In this document: positions 16,691-25,124 of the stretch, in pieces
Position numbering within the stretch: the stretch's first letter is position 1
Layout: each line of letters opens with the position of its first letter
Assembly: GCA_903885375.1 (NCBI GenBank)
Contig: CAISIK010000022.1
Span: 1 to 64,000, forward strand
Direction of reading: 5' to 3'
Length of the DNA stretch: 64,000 nucleotides
From: an uncultured Pseudomonadota bacterium
GTDB lineage: Bacteria > Myxococcota_A > UBA796 > SXON01
Translations under genes and position numbers: made by a program
The notes under the pieces: model-generated
Database searches by the model: none
Seen by the model: only the letters and a program-made list of their open reading frames with translations
Told to the model about the DNA's origin: nothing

Positions 16691-17408
16691 ACCCGCCCAG
16701 CGCGTGCTCCGCGATGACCGCCTCGGCGAGCGAGCGGGCGAGCGCGATCGACCCCGCCACATCGCCGAGGGAAAAGAAGCTCGCGCCGCTGCGGGGCGTG
16801 CGGACCACGGGCAGGCCATCGAGCGGAACGGGGCTGTCCACGCCGCCGGTTCGTTTCACGAGGTGCACCAGCACCCGGCGCCGCCCGCGCCAGGCCTCCC
16901 AGGGGGCGAACATGAGCCGGTCGGCCACCCCGCCATCCTGCCAGGCCACGCCGCCGGCCGTGATCGGCTGGAAGAGCCAGGGGATGGCACAGGAGGCCAC
17001 CACGGCGCTCGGCAGGTCGCCCTCGGTGAGGAGGCGCGGCACGCCATCCATCCCCACCACGCCCGCCGCGAAGGGCCGCGGGAGCTGGTCGAAGCGCTCG
17101 GGCAGCCGGTCGCGCACCCAGGCGAGCAGCGGCGACAGCGACAACAGGCCGCGCCAGGGCGTCCACGTGGGGCGGAGGAAGCGCCAGGGGGGGTGCTCCG
17201 CGAGCGCCGCGCCGATGGCCTCCGGCGTCATGCCCGCGCTCCACAACGCGCCCACGAGCGCGCCCGAGGAGGTGCCCACGACCGCGTTCACCGCCACGCC
17301 CTGTGCGTCGATCGCGGCGAGCACGCCGGCGTGGCGGGCAAACGCAAGGAAACCGCTGGAGAGGAGGAGGTCCACTCCCGGGTCGGCGGCGTTCCCCTCC
17401 CCGCTCAC
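16626..17408 (-). CDS. Patatin-like phospholipase
   Basis: A 260-residue protein with the patatin nucleophile motif GTSSGALVGALW (GXSXG) near residue 42 and the catalytic Asp in WQDGGVADR (DGG) near residue 158. The Gly-rich oxyanion region at the N-terminus is DLLLSSGFLAFARHAGV. Such enzymes are Ser-Asp dyad lipid acyl hydrolases. The GTG at 17408 shares the four-base overlap GTGA with the stop of the upstream lipoprotein, so translation is coupled. The 3' end overlaps the MscS gene tail-to-tail by 65 bases. Confidence 0.85.
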   Translation of the reverse strand: MSGEGNAADPGVDLLLSSGFLAFARHAGVLAAIDAQGVAVNAVVGTSSGALVGALWSAGMTPEAIGAALAEHPPWRFLRPTWTPWRGLLSLSPLLAWVRDRLPERFDQLPRPFAAGVVGMDGVPRLLTEGDLPSAVVASCAIPWLFQPITAGGVAWQDGGVADRLMFAPWEAWRGRRRVLVHLVKRTGGVDSPVPLDGLPVVRTPRSGASFFSLGDVAGSIALARSLAEAVIAEHALGGFRPGEGEERAAGGFRPPAGPS

Positions 17409-18181
17409 TCCGTCCTCAGGCTCGCGCAGTAGGTGCTCGTGTCGTCGAAATACCCCTTCATGCCATCGAGGATGAGCGCGCGGATGATCTCCGAGTCCTG
17501 GGTTGTGTCCGGGTTGATCTGGAATTGCCGCCACATGCCGTAGGTGTGTATCATCCCGCCATCCCCCGGGAAGTACACCTCGATCTGGTAGTCCTGATCG
17601 AGCTTGGTGGCCTCCTCGTCGCTGTTCGCTTTGTTGGGCGCCCAGGTACGGGTGGCAAATCCTTCCTCTCCATCGACCGAAATGCGGTAGGCGCCACCGT
17701 GTACGAAGGTGGTGTACGCGCCAGCGATGGGAATATCCACGGAGTAGGTGGTGTCCCAACGCACGATGTCGCTCTCCCCCGCGAGGAAGCTGTCGAGATC
17801 GTCGATGAATTCGCGGTTGTAGTCGGTGTAGTTGTCGGGGAAGACGAGGCGCTGGTCGGGCTGGGTGAGCGCGTCTGCCAACTCGGGGGCCGAACAATCC
17901 AGCGTGTCCACGAGGTAGAAACCCGCGGCATCCGCCGGGTCGGCATCCCACTCCACCTCCACGAGCGCGAACTCCTCGTCGGTGAGGTCGCTGTAGTCGC
18001 CCTGAAGGGGGAACTCGGCGGGGTCGAGCGTGGCGCCGAAGGTGGCGGTGAGCTCGCCGAGCCCGGCGAGGTCTTCCCCCGCATAGTCCACCCACGAGGC
18101 GTGCAGGAACTCATCGAGGGTGGGCGGCGCCGGCGCGGCATCGGGGGAGAGGCAGCCGGCGAGGAGGAGGAGGGTGGCCAT
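17405..18181 (-). CDS. Lipoprotein of unknown function coupled to a patatin
   Basis: A 258-residue lipoprotein; lipobox LLLAGC gives Cys 10 with a short signal. It is acidic with aromatic motifs (WVDYAGEDLAGLGELTA; YTDYNREFIDDLDSF) and probably beta-rich in its second half. No family recognised. The ATG at 18181 is favoured by TACCCT seven bases upstream; an ATG at 18217 would give a longer, more basic signal. It overlaps the patatin start, so it may be its secretion partner or substrate binder, which is inference. Confidence 0.65.
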   Translation of the reverse strand: MATLLLLAGCLSPDAAPAPPTLDEFLHASWVDYAGEDLAGLGELTATFGATLDPAEFPLQGDYSDLTDEEFALVEVEWDADPADAAGFYLVDTLDCSAPELADALTQPDQRLVFPDNYTDYNREFIDDLDSFLAGESDIVRWDTTYSVDIPIAGAYTTFVHGGAYRISVDGEEGFATRTWAPNKANSDEEATKLDQDYQIEVYFPGDGGMIHTYGMWRQFQINPDTTQDSEIIRALILDGMKGYFDDTSTYCASLRTE

Positions 18182-18188
18182 CGCGCGC

Positions 18189-18194
18189 AGGGTA
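18189..18194 (-). promoter_or_regulatory. -10-like TA-box, probable leaderless promoter
   Basis: TACCCT on the minus strand ends seven bases before the ATG at 18181. It overlaps the divergent promoter region of the M20 peptidase gene. Confidence 0.35.
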
Positions 18195-18211
18195 GCCGCT
18201 CCTCGCGGAGT

Positions 18212-18217
18212 TAGCAT
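18212..18217 (+). promoter_or_regulatory. -10-like TA-box, probable leaderless promoter
   Basis: TAGCAT ends six bases before the ATG at 18224 with no Shine-Dalgarno sequence, matching the recurring spacing. Confidence 0.4.
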
Positions 18218-18223
18218 GCGCCG

Positions 18224-19663
18224 ATGCTCGCCCTCCTCGCGTTCGCGTTCGCGCGTTCCCTCCCCTCGGATGCCCCCGCGCGCCCGGCCGACCGCATCCT
18301 CGACTCGGTGGAGTGGTCCACCACCACCCCCGAGCTCACCCGCCTGCTCTCCGAGCTCCTGCAGATCGAGTCGGTGAACCCGCCCGGCAACGAGCTCGCC
18401 GCCGTGGACTACCTCGACCGCATCCTGCAAGCCGAGGGCATCCTCACGGAGCGCGTGCCGCTGGAGGATGGCCGGGCCTCGCTGATCGCGCGCCTGCCCG
18501 GCAGCGGCGAGCAGGCGCCGATCTGCCTGCTGAGCCATGTGGACGTGGTGCCCGCGGAGGCCGACCGCTGGAAGGTGGAGCCCTTCTCCGGGGCGGTCAA
18601 GGACGGTTTTGTGTGGGGCCGCGGCGCCCTCGACATGAAGGGCATGACCGCGCTCGAGGTCATGACGATGATCCAGCTCAAGCGGCTCGGGGTGTCGCTC
18701 AACCGGCAGGTCATCCTGCTCGCGGTGGCCGACGAGGAGGTGGACAGCAAGGGCATCGACTCGGTGGTGAAGCTGTGGGACAAGGTGAACTGTTCCCACT
18801 CCATCAACGAAGGCGGCTACGGCCTCCGCGACCTGTTCATCAAGGGCCAGACCTTCCACGCCATCTCGGTGGCCGAAAAAGGTGCGGTGTGGATGAAGAT
18901 GATCGCCTCCGGCAGCCCCGGCCACGGCTCCACGCCCGTGCCGGGCCGCGCCCCGGAGGTGCTCACGCGCGCGCTGGAGAAGCTCTCGCGCCGCAAGGAC
19001 GTGGTGCACTGGGCGCCCTCGTTGATGGAGAGCTTCCGCCGGGTGGGCGCAGAAGGCGGGGGCCTCACCGGCGCGATCCTGCAGAGCCCCTTCCTCGTGA
19101 AGCTGCTCGTGCGCGACCGGCTCATGAAGAGCCCGCCCACCCACGCCGCGCTCACCAACACCGTGAACGTGACCGGTTTCTTCGGCGGCAAGGCGCCGAA
19201 CGTCGTGCCCAGCGAGGTGGGCGCCGTGCTCGACTGTCGCATCCTCCCTGGCGAAACGGCGGAAGGCCTCGTGGCCGAGCTCAAGGCGCTGGTCAACGAC
19301 CCGGCCATCCGGTTCGAGATCACCAGCACCACGAACGCCAACGAGAGCACCTGGGACGACCCCTTCTTCCGCGCCCTCGCCGACCGCGCCGTGCTCGGCC
19401 AGGAGCACGCGGTGGCCGGGCCCATCGTGAGCATCGGCTACACCGACAGTCAGGCGCTCCGCCCGCTCGGCGTGCACGCCTATGGCTACGTGCCCTTCGT
19501 GATCGACGGCGAGCTGCTCGCCACCGCCCACGGCGACGATGAGCGGGTGCCCGTGGCCGAGCTCGAGCCGGGCCTGCGCCGCCTCCTCGGCGCGGTGCTC
19601 GATGTCAGCACCGGCGGCGTTGTGGGACCGCGGGCGCGCCCCGACGTCGAGAAGGCGCGGTAG
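18224..19663 (+). CDS. M20-family metallopeptidase, exported
   Basis: A 479-residue zinc peptidase with an N-terminal hydrophobic signal-like segment (residues 1-15). The dinuclear-metal motifs of the M20/M25/M40 family are present: HVDVV (His105, Asp107), ALDMKG (bridging Asp137) and DEEVD (catalytic Glu171, Glu172), with the dimerisation region starting DCRILPGETAEG. Related enzymes are carboxypeptidases, dipeptidases or deacylases; the substrate is not evident. It sits seven bases upstream of the spermidine-synthase-like gene. Confidence 0.9.
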   Translation: MLALLAFAFARSLPSDAPARPADRILDSVEWSTTTPELTRLLSELLQIESVNPPGNELAAVDYLDRILQAEGILTERVPLEDGRASLIARLPGSGEQAPICLLSHVDVVPAEADRWKVEPFSGAVKDGFVWGRGALDMKGMTALEVMTMIQLKRLGVSLNRQVILLAVADEEVDSKGIDSVVKLWDKVNCSHSINEGGYGLRDLFIKGQTFHAISVAEKGAVWMKMIASGSPGHGSTPVPGRAPEVLTRALEKLSRRKDVVHWAPSLMESFRRVGAEGGGLTGAILQSPFLVKLLVRDRLMKSPPTHAALTNTVNVTGFFGGKAPNVVPSEVGAVLDCRILPGETAEGLVAELKALVNDPAIRFEITSTTNANESTWDDPFFRALADRAVLGQEHAVAGPIVSIGYTDSQALRPLGVHAYGYVPFVIDGELLATAHGDDERVPVAELEPGLRRLLGAVLDVSTGGVVGPRARPDVEKAR

Positions 19664-19669
19664 GCCCCC

Positions 19670-20338
19670 GTGCCCCGCCCCTGGCTGCTCGTGGCCGCGG
19701 AGGACACCGCCGACGGCCGCCTCGAACTCCGGCGCCGCCCCGACGGGGAGTACATGATCCAGATCGCGGGGCGGGTGCTCATGAACAGCGCCGCCCGCCG
19801 CTCGGAGGAGGTGCTCTCCACCCGCGGGATCGCCGCGAGCACCGCCCCGAGCCCCCGGGTGCTCATCGGCGGCCTCGGCCTCGGCTGCACCCTGCGGGCG
19901 GCGCTCAACGTGCTCCCGCCCACCGCGAGTGTCACCGTGGTGGAGCTCAACCCCGTGATCGAAGCCTGGTGCCGTGGGCCCCTCACCGAGGTGCACGGCA
20001 GCGCGCTCGACGACCCACGGGTCACCCTTGTATCAGGCGATGTATCACGACACATCGCACGCGTTTCAGCGGGAAGTCAAGATGTGATCCTGCTCGACCT
20101 CTACACCGGTCCCAACGAAGGAACCGACGACCCGGGCGACCCGTTCTACGGCCTCGCGGCGCTCGCCCACCAGCGGCAGGCGCTCGCCAGGCGCGGCGTG
20201 CTCGCGGTGTGGGGTGAGCGCCGCGACCTCGCGTACGAGAAGCGCCTCACGCAGTCGGGGTTCACGGTCCAGCCCCGCTCGCTCGAAGGCGGCGGCGATG
20301 CGTGGAAGCATGCGGTGTACGTGGCGGTGCGCGGGTAG
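19670..20338 (+). CDS. Spermidine-synthase-like methyltransferase-fold protein
   Basis: A 222-residue Rossmann-fold protein. The glycine-rich VLIGGLGLGCTLRAAL and the acidic VTVVELNPVIEAW blocks match the polyamine aminopropyltransferase family (substrate-binding region I and II), and DVILLDLYTGP is the third block. It is shorter than bona fide spermidine synthases (about 280 residues) and lacks the N-terminal strand domain, so the activity is uncertain; it may be a divergent methyltransferase. It starts at GTG and follows the M20 peptidase by six bases. Confidence 0.7.
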   Translation: MPRPWLLVAAEDTADGRLELRRRPDGEYMIQIAGRVLMNSAARRSEEVLSTRGIAASTAPSPRVLIGGLGLGCTLRAALNVLPPTASVTVVELNPVIEAWCRGPLTEVHGSALDDPRVTLVSGDVSRHIARVSAGSQDVILLDLYTGPNEGTDDPGDPFYGLAALAHQRQALARRGVLAVWGERRDLAYEKRLTQSGFTVQPRSLEGGGDAWKHAVYVAVRG

Positions 20339-20383
20339 GGCTGCGCCGAGTTTCATTCACGATTCCATTCGTTGTTATCAATG

Positions 20384-20412
20384 TTGACGTGACTATTTGT
20401 GGTGATTAGCCG
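20384..20412 (+). promoter_or_regulatory. Promoter of the YjjJ/HipA-like gene
   Basis: In an unusually A+T-rich gap, TTGACG (20384-20389) and TAGCCG (20407-20412) are separated by 17 bases, a good sigma-70 arrangement in which the -10 matches the TA-boxes seen elsewhere in this window. The -10 ends 11 bases before the ATG at 20424. Confidence 0.5.
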
Positions 20413-20423
20413 ATCTTTTGCAC

Positions 20424-21746
20424 ATGATGTCCATGCAGGCCGAAGCCGTCGTCTCGTTGCTGCGCCGCCGAGGGCCCCTGGCCTCCGCGGAGCTCTGCGC
20501 CGCGCTCGGGGTGAGCCAGCCGACCGTGTCACGCGCCATCGCCGGGCGCGAGGACATCGTGCGGATCGGCGCAGGTCGGCACTCGCGCTACGCCGCCCGC
20601 CGCACGATCCCCGGCCTGCCGGCGGCGCTGTCGGTCTACGAGATCGGTGAGCACGGCTCCACGCTCCTGGCCCGCCTCCACCCGATCCACCCTGGTGGCT
20701 TTCACGTGGAGAGCGACACGCCGTTGGCCGGCCTCACGGCGGACCTGCCCTGGTTCCTGCACGACCTGCGGCCCCGCGGGTTCCTCGGCCGCCGGGTTCC
20801 CGAGGAGCACCCGTCCCTCGGCCTGCCGCGTGATGTACGACTCTGGCGCGCCGACCACGTGCTCGTCTGGCTCAACCACGAAGGCGTCGATGTGCCCGGC
20901 AACCTCGTGGTCGGCGGCTCGGCCGCGCGCATGGCCGTGGCCCACCCGGGCACCAACCCGGTAGCGGGCACCGGCGAGGAGTACGCCCAGTTGGCCGCCC
21001 GTGCGCTCGCCGAAGGTTTCCCCGGGTCGAGCGCGGCCGGCGAGCAGCCGAAGTTCCTCGCCACCCGCGCCGGCGTCCCCGTGCTCGTGAAGTTCAGCCC
21101 GCCCGGCACGAACGCGGCAGCCCAACGCGTGGCGGACCTGCTGCGCGCCGAGGCGCTGAGCCTCACGCTCCTGGGGGAGCGGGGGTTCGAGGTGCCGCCG
21201 GCGCGCGTGCTCACCGGCGGCGGGCGCACGTTCCTCGAGGTGGATCGTTTCGACAGGGTGGGCACTCGCGGGCGGGCAGGCATGGTCTCGCTCGAAGCGC
21301 TCGATGCGGAGTTCGTCGGCCGCGGCCTGAGCTGGACCGACACCACCGAGGCGCTCGCCCGGCAGGGTCGCGTCTCGCACCGGAGCGCCGCGGTAGCGCG
21401 GCGGCTCGATCGTTTCGCGGCGTTCATCGGCAACACCGATCGCCACCTCGGCAACCTCTCCTACGCGCTCGAAGCGGGGCGCATCGGCGCGCTCGCCCCC
21501 GTCTACGACATGCTGCCCATGGCCTTCCACCCCCGGGATGGAGAGGTGGTGGAGCGTCCCCTCCCCTTGCCCGAGCTGTCCGCCGAGGATGGCGCGGGGT
21601 GGCGGGCCGCCCACGCCGATGCGCTGGAATACTGGCGTCGAATCGAGTCGGACGGCGACTACACCCCGGACATGCGCCGCATCGCCCGTGAAGCCACGGC
21701 CACGCTCTCGAGCATCGCCGACGTGGTGCGGCGGCTGCCCGACTGA
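20424..21746 (+). CDS. yjjJ: HipA-family kinase-like protein of YjjJ type with N-terminal helix-turn-helix
   Basis: A 440-residue protein. Residues 1-60 are a winged helix-turn-helix (LASAELCAALGVSQPTVSRA), and the rest is a HipA-like kinase fold with the conserved blocks SAAGEQPKFL, VLVKFSPP (Lys), LEVDRFDR and the catalytic-loop region FIGNTDRHLGNLSY plus APVYDMLPMAF (metal Asp). HipA kinases phosphorylate glutamyl-tRNA synthetase or related targets and cause growth arrest; E. coli YjjJ has this same fused layout and size and no separate antitoxin. No HipB-like gene is adjacent. ATGs at 20424, 20427 and 20433 are all possible starts. The upstream region is A+T-rich, hinting at transfer. Confidence 0.8.
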   Translation: MMSMQAEAVVSLLRRRGPLASAELCAALGVSQPTVSRAIAGREDIVRIGAGRHSRYAARRTIPGLPAALSVYEIGEHGSTLLARLHPIHPGGFHVESDTPLAGLTADLPWFLHDLRPRGFLGRRVPEEHPSLGLPRDVRLWRADHVLVWLNHEGVDVPGNLVVGGSAARMAVAHPGTNPVAGTGEEYAQLAARALAEGFPGSSAAGEQPKFLATRAGVPVLVKFSPPGTNAAAQRVADLLRAEALSLTLLGERGFEVPPARVLTGGGRTFLEVDRFDRVGTRGRAGMVSLEALDAEFVGRGLSWTDTTEALARQGRVSHRSAAVARRLDRFAAFIGNTDRHLGNLSYALEAGRIGALAPVYDMLPMAFHPRDGEVVERPLPLPELSAEDGAGWRAAHADALEYWRRIESDGDYTPDMRRIAREATATLSSIADVVRRLPD

Positions 21747-21751
21747 GGCGA

Positions 21752-21816
21752 GCTCGGGGAGATGCGCCGGGACCAGCCTCGGGGGTTTCGGGGGCAGGTG
21801 CGCATCTCGGCGCCGC
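21752..21816. repeat. 65-bp dispersed repeat, copy 1, with 9-bp inverted ends
   Basis: It matches the copy at 25059-25123 at 60 of 65 positions in the same orientation. The core 21759-21808 is bounded by GAGATGCGC and GCGCATCTC, a perfect 9-bp inverted repeat, with a G-rich 32-base loop ending GGGGCAGG. It begins six bases after the YjjJ gene stop and ends 20 bases before the next ATG. Confidence 0.85.
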
Positions 21817-21823
21817 AGTGCGC

Positions 21824-21829
21824 TACCAT
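21824..21829 (+). promoter_or_regulatory. -10-like TA-box, probable leaderless promoter
   Basis: TACCAT ends six bases before the ATG at 21836. It lies eight bases beyond the 65-bp repeat, so the repeat's right end could contribute upstream promoter sequence. Confidence 0.4.
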
Positions 21830-21835
21830 CCCGCC

Positions 21836-22834
21836 ATGGGTTTTACGTGGTGCACCGACGGCGGCGACGAGGTCGGGCTCGTGGAGCACGTGGATGCGGC
21901 GTTCTCCGCCTGGTTCGCCCTCGCGCCCTGCGCCGATCTCGATGCGGTCTGGGTAGGCACGTGCACCGGGGCGGACAAGCCGGACCTCGCGGTTCGGTGG
22001 GGCGACCCGTCCGACGAGCTCGAGCCCGGAGTCCCATGGGCCACCTTCACGGAGATCGAAGACGGTCACGTCGTCGCGACCGAGCTCGTGTTCAACGACG
22101 GCGAGGCGTTCTCCACGGATGCGGAGGTCGCCGCGGGCGAATGCGAGGCGGCCACGAACCTCGATCTGGCGCTCCGCCACGCCATCGGCCGCTTCCTCGG
22201 CCTCCCCGAGGTCAACTGCTCCGACGCCGATCCGTGCGCGGACACCGCCGAGGCGGAGGCCGTCATGTTCTGCGAGCTCGCGCCGTGCTCCGCGCGCATG
22301 CCCAATGCCGTCGACGCCACGCTCCTCCGCGACGCTTACAGCCCGTTCGCCTCGGCCTACCCCGGCGAGGAGCCCCTCCGTGTCGTGGGCGCTCCGCCAC
22401 TTGATGTGTGTCTCGCCCTCGCGGCCGACGCGAGCGCGCCCGCGGACGCCGTCATCCTGTGGGATTTCGGCGATGGCGGCGCGGCGGGCGAGGGGCTCGA
22501 AGCCTGCCACACCTACACCGACGAGGGCAGCTTTACGGTCGCGGTGTCGGTCACCTACGCGGCGTGCGAGGGCGCCGACACCTTCGACCCCTATGCGCTC
22601 GTGAGCGCCTACCGCACTCCGTCCGACGAGGACACGGGTGCCCCGGACCGGGAGCCGATGGGGTGTGGCTGCGCGAGCGCGGCTGGGCCCGTGGGCGCCT
22701 TCGGAGCGAGCGCCGGTCTCGGGCTGGCGGCGTTGCTCGCCGTGGGCCTCGCGCGGCGCCACACCGAAGCATCCGGGCCGACCCGGCGTGCGCGAGGGGA
22801 ACTACCGCGTAAATCCACATCGAGGTCGCCGTAG
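21836..22834 (+). CDS. Degenerate metzincin with PKD domain and MYXO-CTERM-like tail, apparently lacking its signal peptide
   Basis: A 332-residue protein. Residues 1-125 resemble the metzincin domain of Myxococcota surface proteins, but the zinc motif reads HAIGRFLGL (His115) in place of HEXXHXXGXXH, so catalytic Glu and the second His are lost. A PKD domain follows (ILWDFGDGGAAG, about 215-250). Residues about 277-308 (GCGCASAAGP, a hydrophobic stretch, then ARR) match a MYXO-CTERM sorting signal, except that 20 extra residues follow. There is no signal peptide: the protein begins MGFTWCTDGG, where relatives would be past the cleavage site. With a repeat directly upstream, a 5' truncation is likely. 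Could be a pseudogene. Confidence 0.6.
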   Translation: MGFTWCTDGGDEVGLVEHVDAAFSAWFALAPCADLDAVWVGTCTGADKPDLAVRWGDPSDELEPGVPWATFTEIEDGHVVATELVFNDGEAFSTDAEVAAGECEAATNLDLALRHAIGRFLGLPEVNCSDADPCADTAEAEAVMFCELAPCSARMPNAVDATLLRDAYSPFASAYPGEEPLRVVGAPPLDVCLALAADASAPADAVILWDFGDGGAAGEGLEACHTYTDEGSFTVAVSVTYAACEGADTFDPYALVSAYRTPSDEDTGAPDREPMGCGCASAAGPVGAFGASAGLGLAALLAVGLARRHTEASGPTRRARGELPRKSTSRSP

Positions 22835-22932
22835 GCGGACACTGCACTGCCATCGACCACGGCCGTGAGCGGTCGCTTGCGGGCGCGGCAGGCGATCGAC
22901 CCGCCCACTCCCCTCCGCGCTCCGCCGCTCCG

Positions 22933-24984
22933 CTACAACCCGCCGCCGAACACGATGTACACCGCGCCGTCGGCACCCTTGACTGAGTAGCCGCCGACGA
23001 GCAGGTCGGAGGCGCCGTCGCCGTTGAAGTCGCCCGCACCATCCACCGCGGCGCCGAGCGAACCACTCGCGGAGATGCCGAGGAGCGTCGCGTTCGCCGC
23101 CGAGGCGCTCAGCGAGCCCGCGCTGAACGGCCCGTCGAAGAGGTAGGCCGCGCCCGCCGCCGCGACCTTGCCGTCCGCCCCGGGTGCGCCGATGAGGATG
23201 TCCACCTCGCCGTCGGCGTTCTCGTCGCCGATATACGCCACGTCGAAGCCGAATGCGTCGCTCGCGCTCGCGCCCTTGAGGATGAGGTCGCAGTCGGAGG
23301 CGAGGGAGGACCCCGACAGGGGGCCGAAGCAGCCGTACGCGACCCCGCTGGAGGTCTCGTCGCCCTTGGCGTAGATCGCGCCCGCGAGGAGATCCGCGTA
23401 GCCGTCGCCGTTGAGATCGCCGTCGATCGCGATGTGGTAGCCGAAGGAGTCCCCGGACTTCGTCCCGTTGATGGTGGCGTCTTCCTTGGTCGTCAGGTCG
23501 ACGGCGCCGGTGAACTCGCCGGAGTAGACGGTCACCGCGCCGGCGGAGGCGCTGAGGTTCGCCACCGCGAGGTCGTCGGAGCCGTCGCCGTCGAGGTCGC
23601 CGCCGCTGGCTACGTCCCCGATGTAGTCGCCGGAAAGCGTGCCCTCGAACTCATTGAGCGAGGTGATGTCGTTGCCGGTGCTCGAGGAGATGGTGCCGAA
23701 GTCGCCGTAGACGAAGCGCTCCACGCATCCGAAGAACGCGTCGTCCTTTGCGTCGCCATTCCAATCACCGACGGTCAGCGAATAGCCGAGCTCATCGAAG
23801 CTACCGTAGTTGTTCGTCCAGATCGTGTTGGCGCTCCCTGCCGCCTCGCTCGACGACAGCGAGCTGGTGAACAGGTAGACCCGCCCGCCCGAGCTGTACG
23901 ACGAGCTGTAGGTGTACTCGGGATCGCCGATGATGACATCGGCCTTGCCGTCCTTGTTCAAGTCCCCGCCTTCGACGGAGAAGCCGAACGAGTTGCCCGA
24001 GGACTCGCCCGTGAAGGTGACGTCGGCGGACGAGGCGTTGAGGGCGCCGCTCGCGCCTCCGTAGAACGCGTAGGCGGTGCCGTCGTTGGAATAGGCGAAC
24101 GCGCCGCCCACGATGTCGTCGAGCCCGTCGTTGTCGAGGTCGCCAACACCGGCGAGCGAGTACCCGAGGTTTCCGTTGGCGGGACCAGCGATGCGCACGT
24201 CGGCGGTGGTCAGATCGATGTCCCCGGTGAGGCCGCAGCCGTTGCCGGAGCCGTCGCAGTTGTCGTCCTGGCCGTTGCCGCAGGTCTCGGTCTCGCCGGG
24301 GTTCACGTTCTTGTCGCCGTCGTCGCAGTCTTCGTCGTTCGCCGCGTAGCCGCTCGGCGCGTCGCACTGGTGCCTGGGCGATGAGCTCGGATCGCCATAG
24401 TCGTCGTTGTCGTTGTCCTCGTACCAGTAGGGCAGGACGCTGTCGTCCATGCTGTCGTCGTCGCTGTCAACGAGGCCGTCGCAGTCTTCGTCGCCCCCGT
24501 TGCCGTCGCAGACCTCCTGCCCGTCGGGGTTGATGGTGCGTTCGGTGTCGTCGCAGTCGTCGGCGTTGTCCACGAAACCTTCGGGCGGGTCGCACGCGTC
24601 GGTCGTGTCCTCTGGGTCGCCGTAGCCGTCGCGATCTGCGTCGGCGTACCACGTGGTCAAAGTGAGGCTGTCGTCCTCCTCGTCGGCCATGCCATCACAG
24701 TCTTCGTCGGCGTCCACTGCGTCGCAGATCTCCTTGGCGCCGGGGTGCGCCTTGGGGTCCTGATCGTCGCAATCGGTCTTGTCTTCCACGTAGCCGGCGG
24801 GCTTGTCGCAGGCCGGCTCCTCGTGCGTGGGGTCGCCGAACCCGTCCCCGTCCTGGTCGCGGTACCAGACGCAGGGGTCGGGGGCGTCGCCGGCGGACGT
24901 GTCTCCCGTGTTCCCCCCAAGGACGCCGGTGCAGGCGAAGGAGAAGAGGAGGGCGGGCGCGAGGGGGAGCAGGATCGGACGCAT
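22933..24984 (-). CDS. Lipoprotein with MopE-type and FG-GAP repeats
   Basis: A 683-residue surface-type lipoprotein. Lipobox LLFSFAC gives Cys 18, followed by a Thr/Asp linker. Residues about 38-235 hold three MopE-like Asp-rich repeats, each starting with a Trp-Tyr and a calcium-type DXDXDG turn (WYRDQDGDGFGDP; WYADADRDGYGDP; WYEDNDNDDYGDP) and ending with DCDD and paired Cys. Residues about 245-683 form a seven-bladed-type FG-GAP propeller with repeated GDLNGDG/GDFNGDG calcium loops. Such proteins are common in Myxococcota and are probably exported calcium-stabilised surface proteins; ligand unknown. ATG at 24984 is chosen because the signal peptide starts there. Confidence 0.85.
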   Translation of the reverse strand: MRPILLPLAPALLFSFACTGVLGGNTGDTSAGDAPDPCVWYRDQDGDGFGDPTHEEPACDKPAGYVEDKTDCDDQDPKAHPGAKEICDAVDADEDCDGMADEEDDSLTLTTWYADADRDGYGDPEDTTDACDPPEGFVDNADDCDDTERTINPDGQEVCDGNGGDEDCDGLVDSDDDSMDDSVLPYWYEDNDNDDYGDPSSSPRHQCDAPSGYAANDEDCDDGDKNVNPGETETCGNGQDDNCDGSGNGCGLTGDIDLTTADVRIAGPANGNLGYSLAGVGDLDNDGLDDIVGGAFAYSNDGTAYAFYGGASGALNASSADVTFTGESSGNSFGFSVEGGDLNKDGKADVIIGDPEYTYSSSYSSGGRVYLFTSSLSSSEAAGSANTIWTNNYGSFDELGYSLTVGDWNGDAKDDAFFGCVERFVYGDFGTISSSTGNDITSLNEFEGTLSGDYIGDVASGGDLDGDGSDDLAVANLSASAGAVTVYSGEFTGAVDLTTKEDATINGTKSGDSFGYHIAIDGDLNGDGYADLLAGAIYAKGDETSSGVAYGCFGPLSGSSLASDCDLILKGASASDAFGFDVAYIGDENADGEVDILIGAPGADGKVAAAGAAYLFDGPFSAGSLSASAANATLLGISASGSLGAAVDGAGDFNGDGASDLLVGGYSVKGADGAVYIVFGGGL

Positions 24985-25058
24985 GGTAGACCCGACGAAT
25001 GGCCGGATGTAGACCGGGATCTCGCGGTTGGCAAGCGCTCCACGTACATCGGTGTCGG

Positions 25059-25123
25059 GCTCGGGGAGATGCGCCGGGACCGGCCCCGGGGGTTCCGTGG
25101 GCAGGCGCGCATCTCGGCGCCGC
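25059..25123. repeat. 65-bp dispersed repeat, copy 2, with 9-bp inverted ends
   Basis: Second copy, same orientation as 21752-21816, with five differences. The core at 25066-25115 is bounded by GAGATGCGC and GCGCATCTC. It lies two bases beyond the stop of the MBL hydrolase gene and 74 bases upstream of the MopE/FG-GAP gene. Confidence 0.85.
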
Positions 25124-25124
25124 C

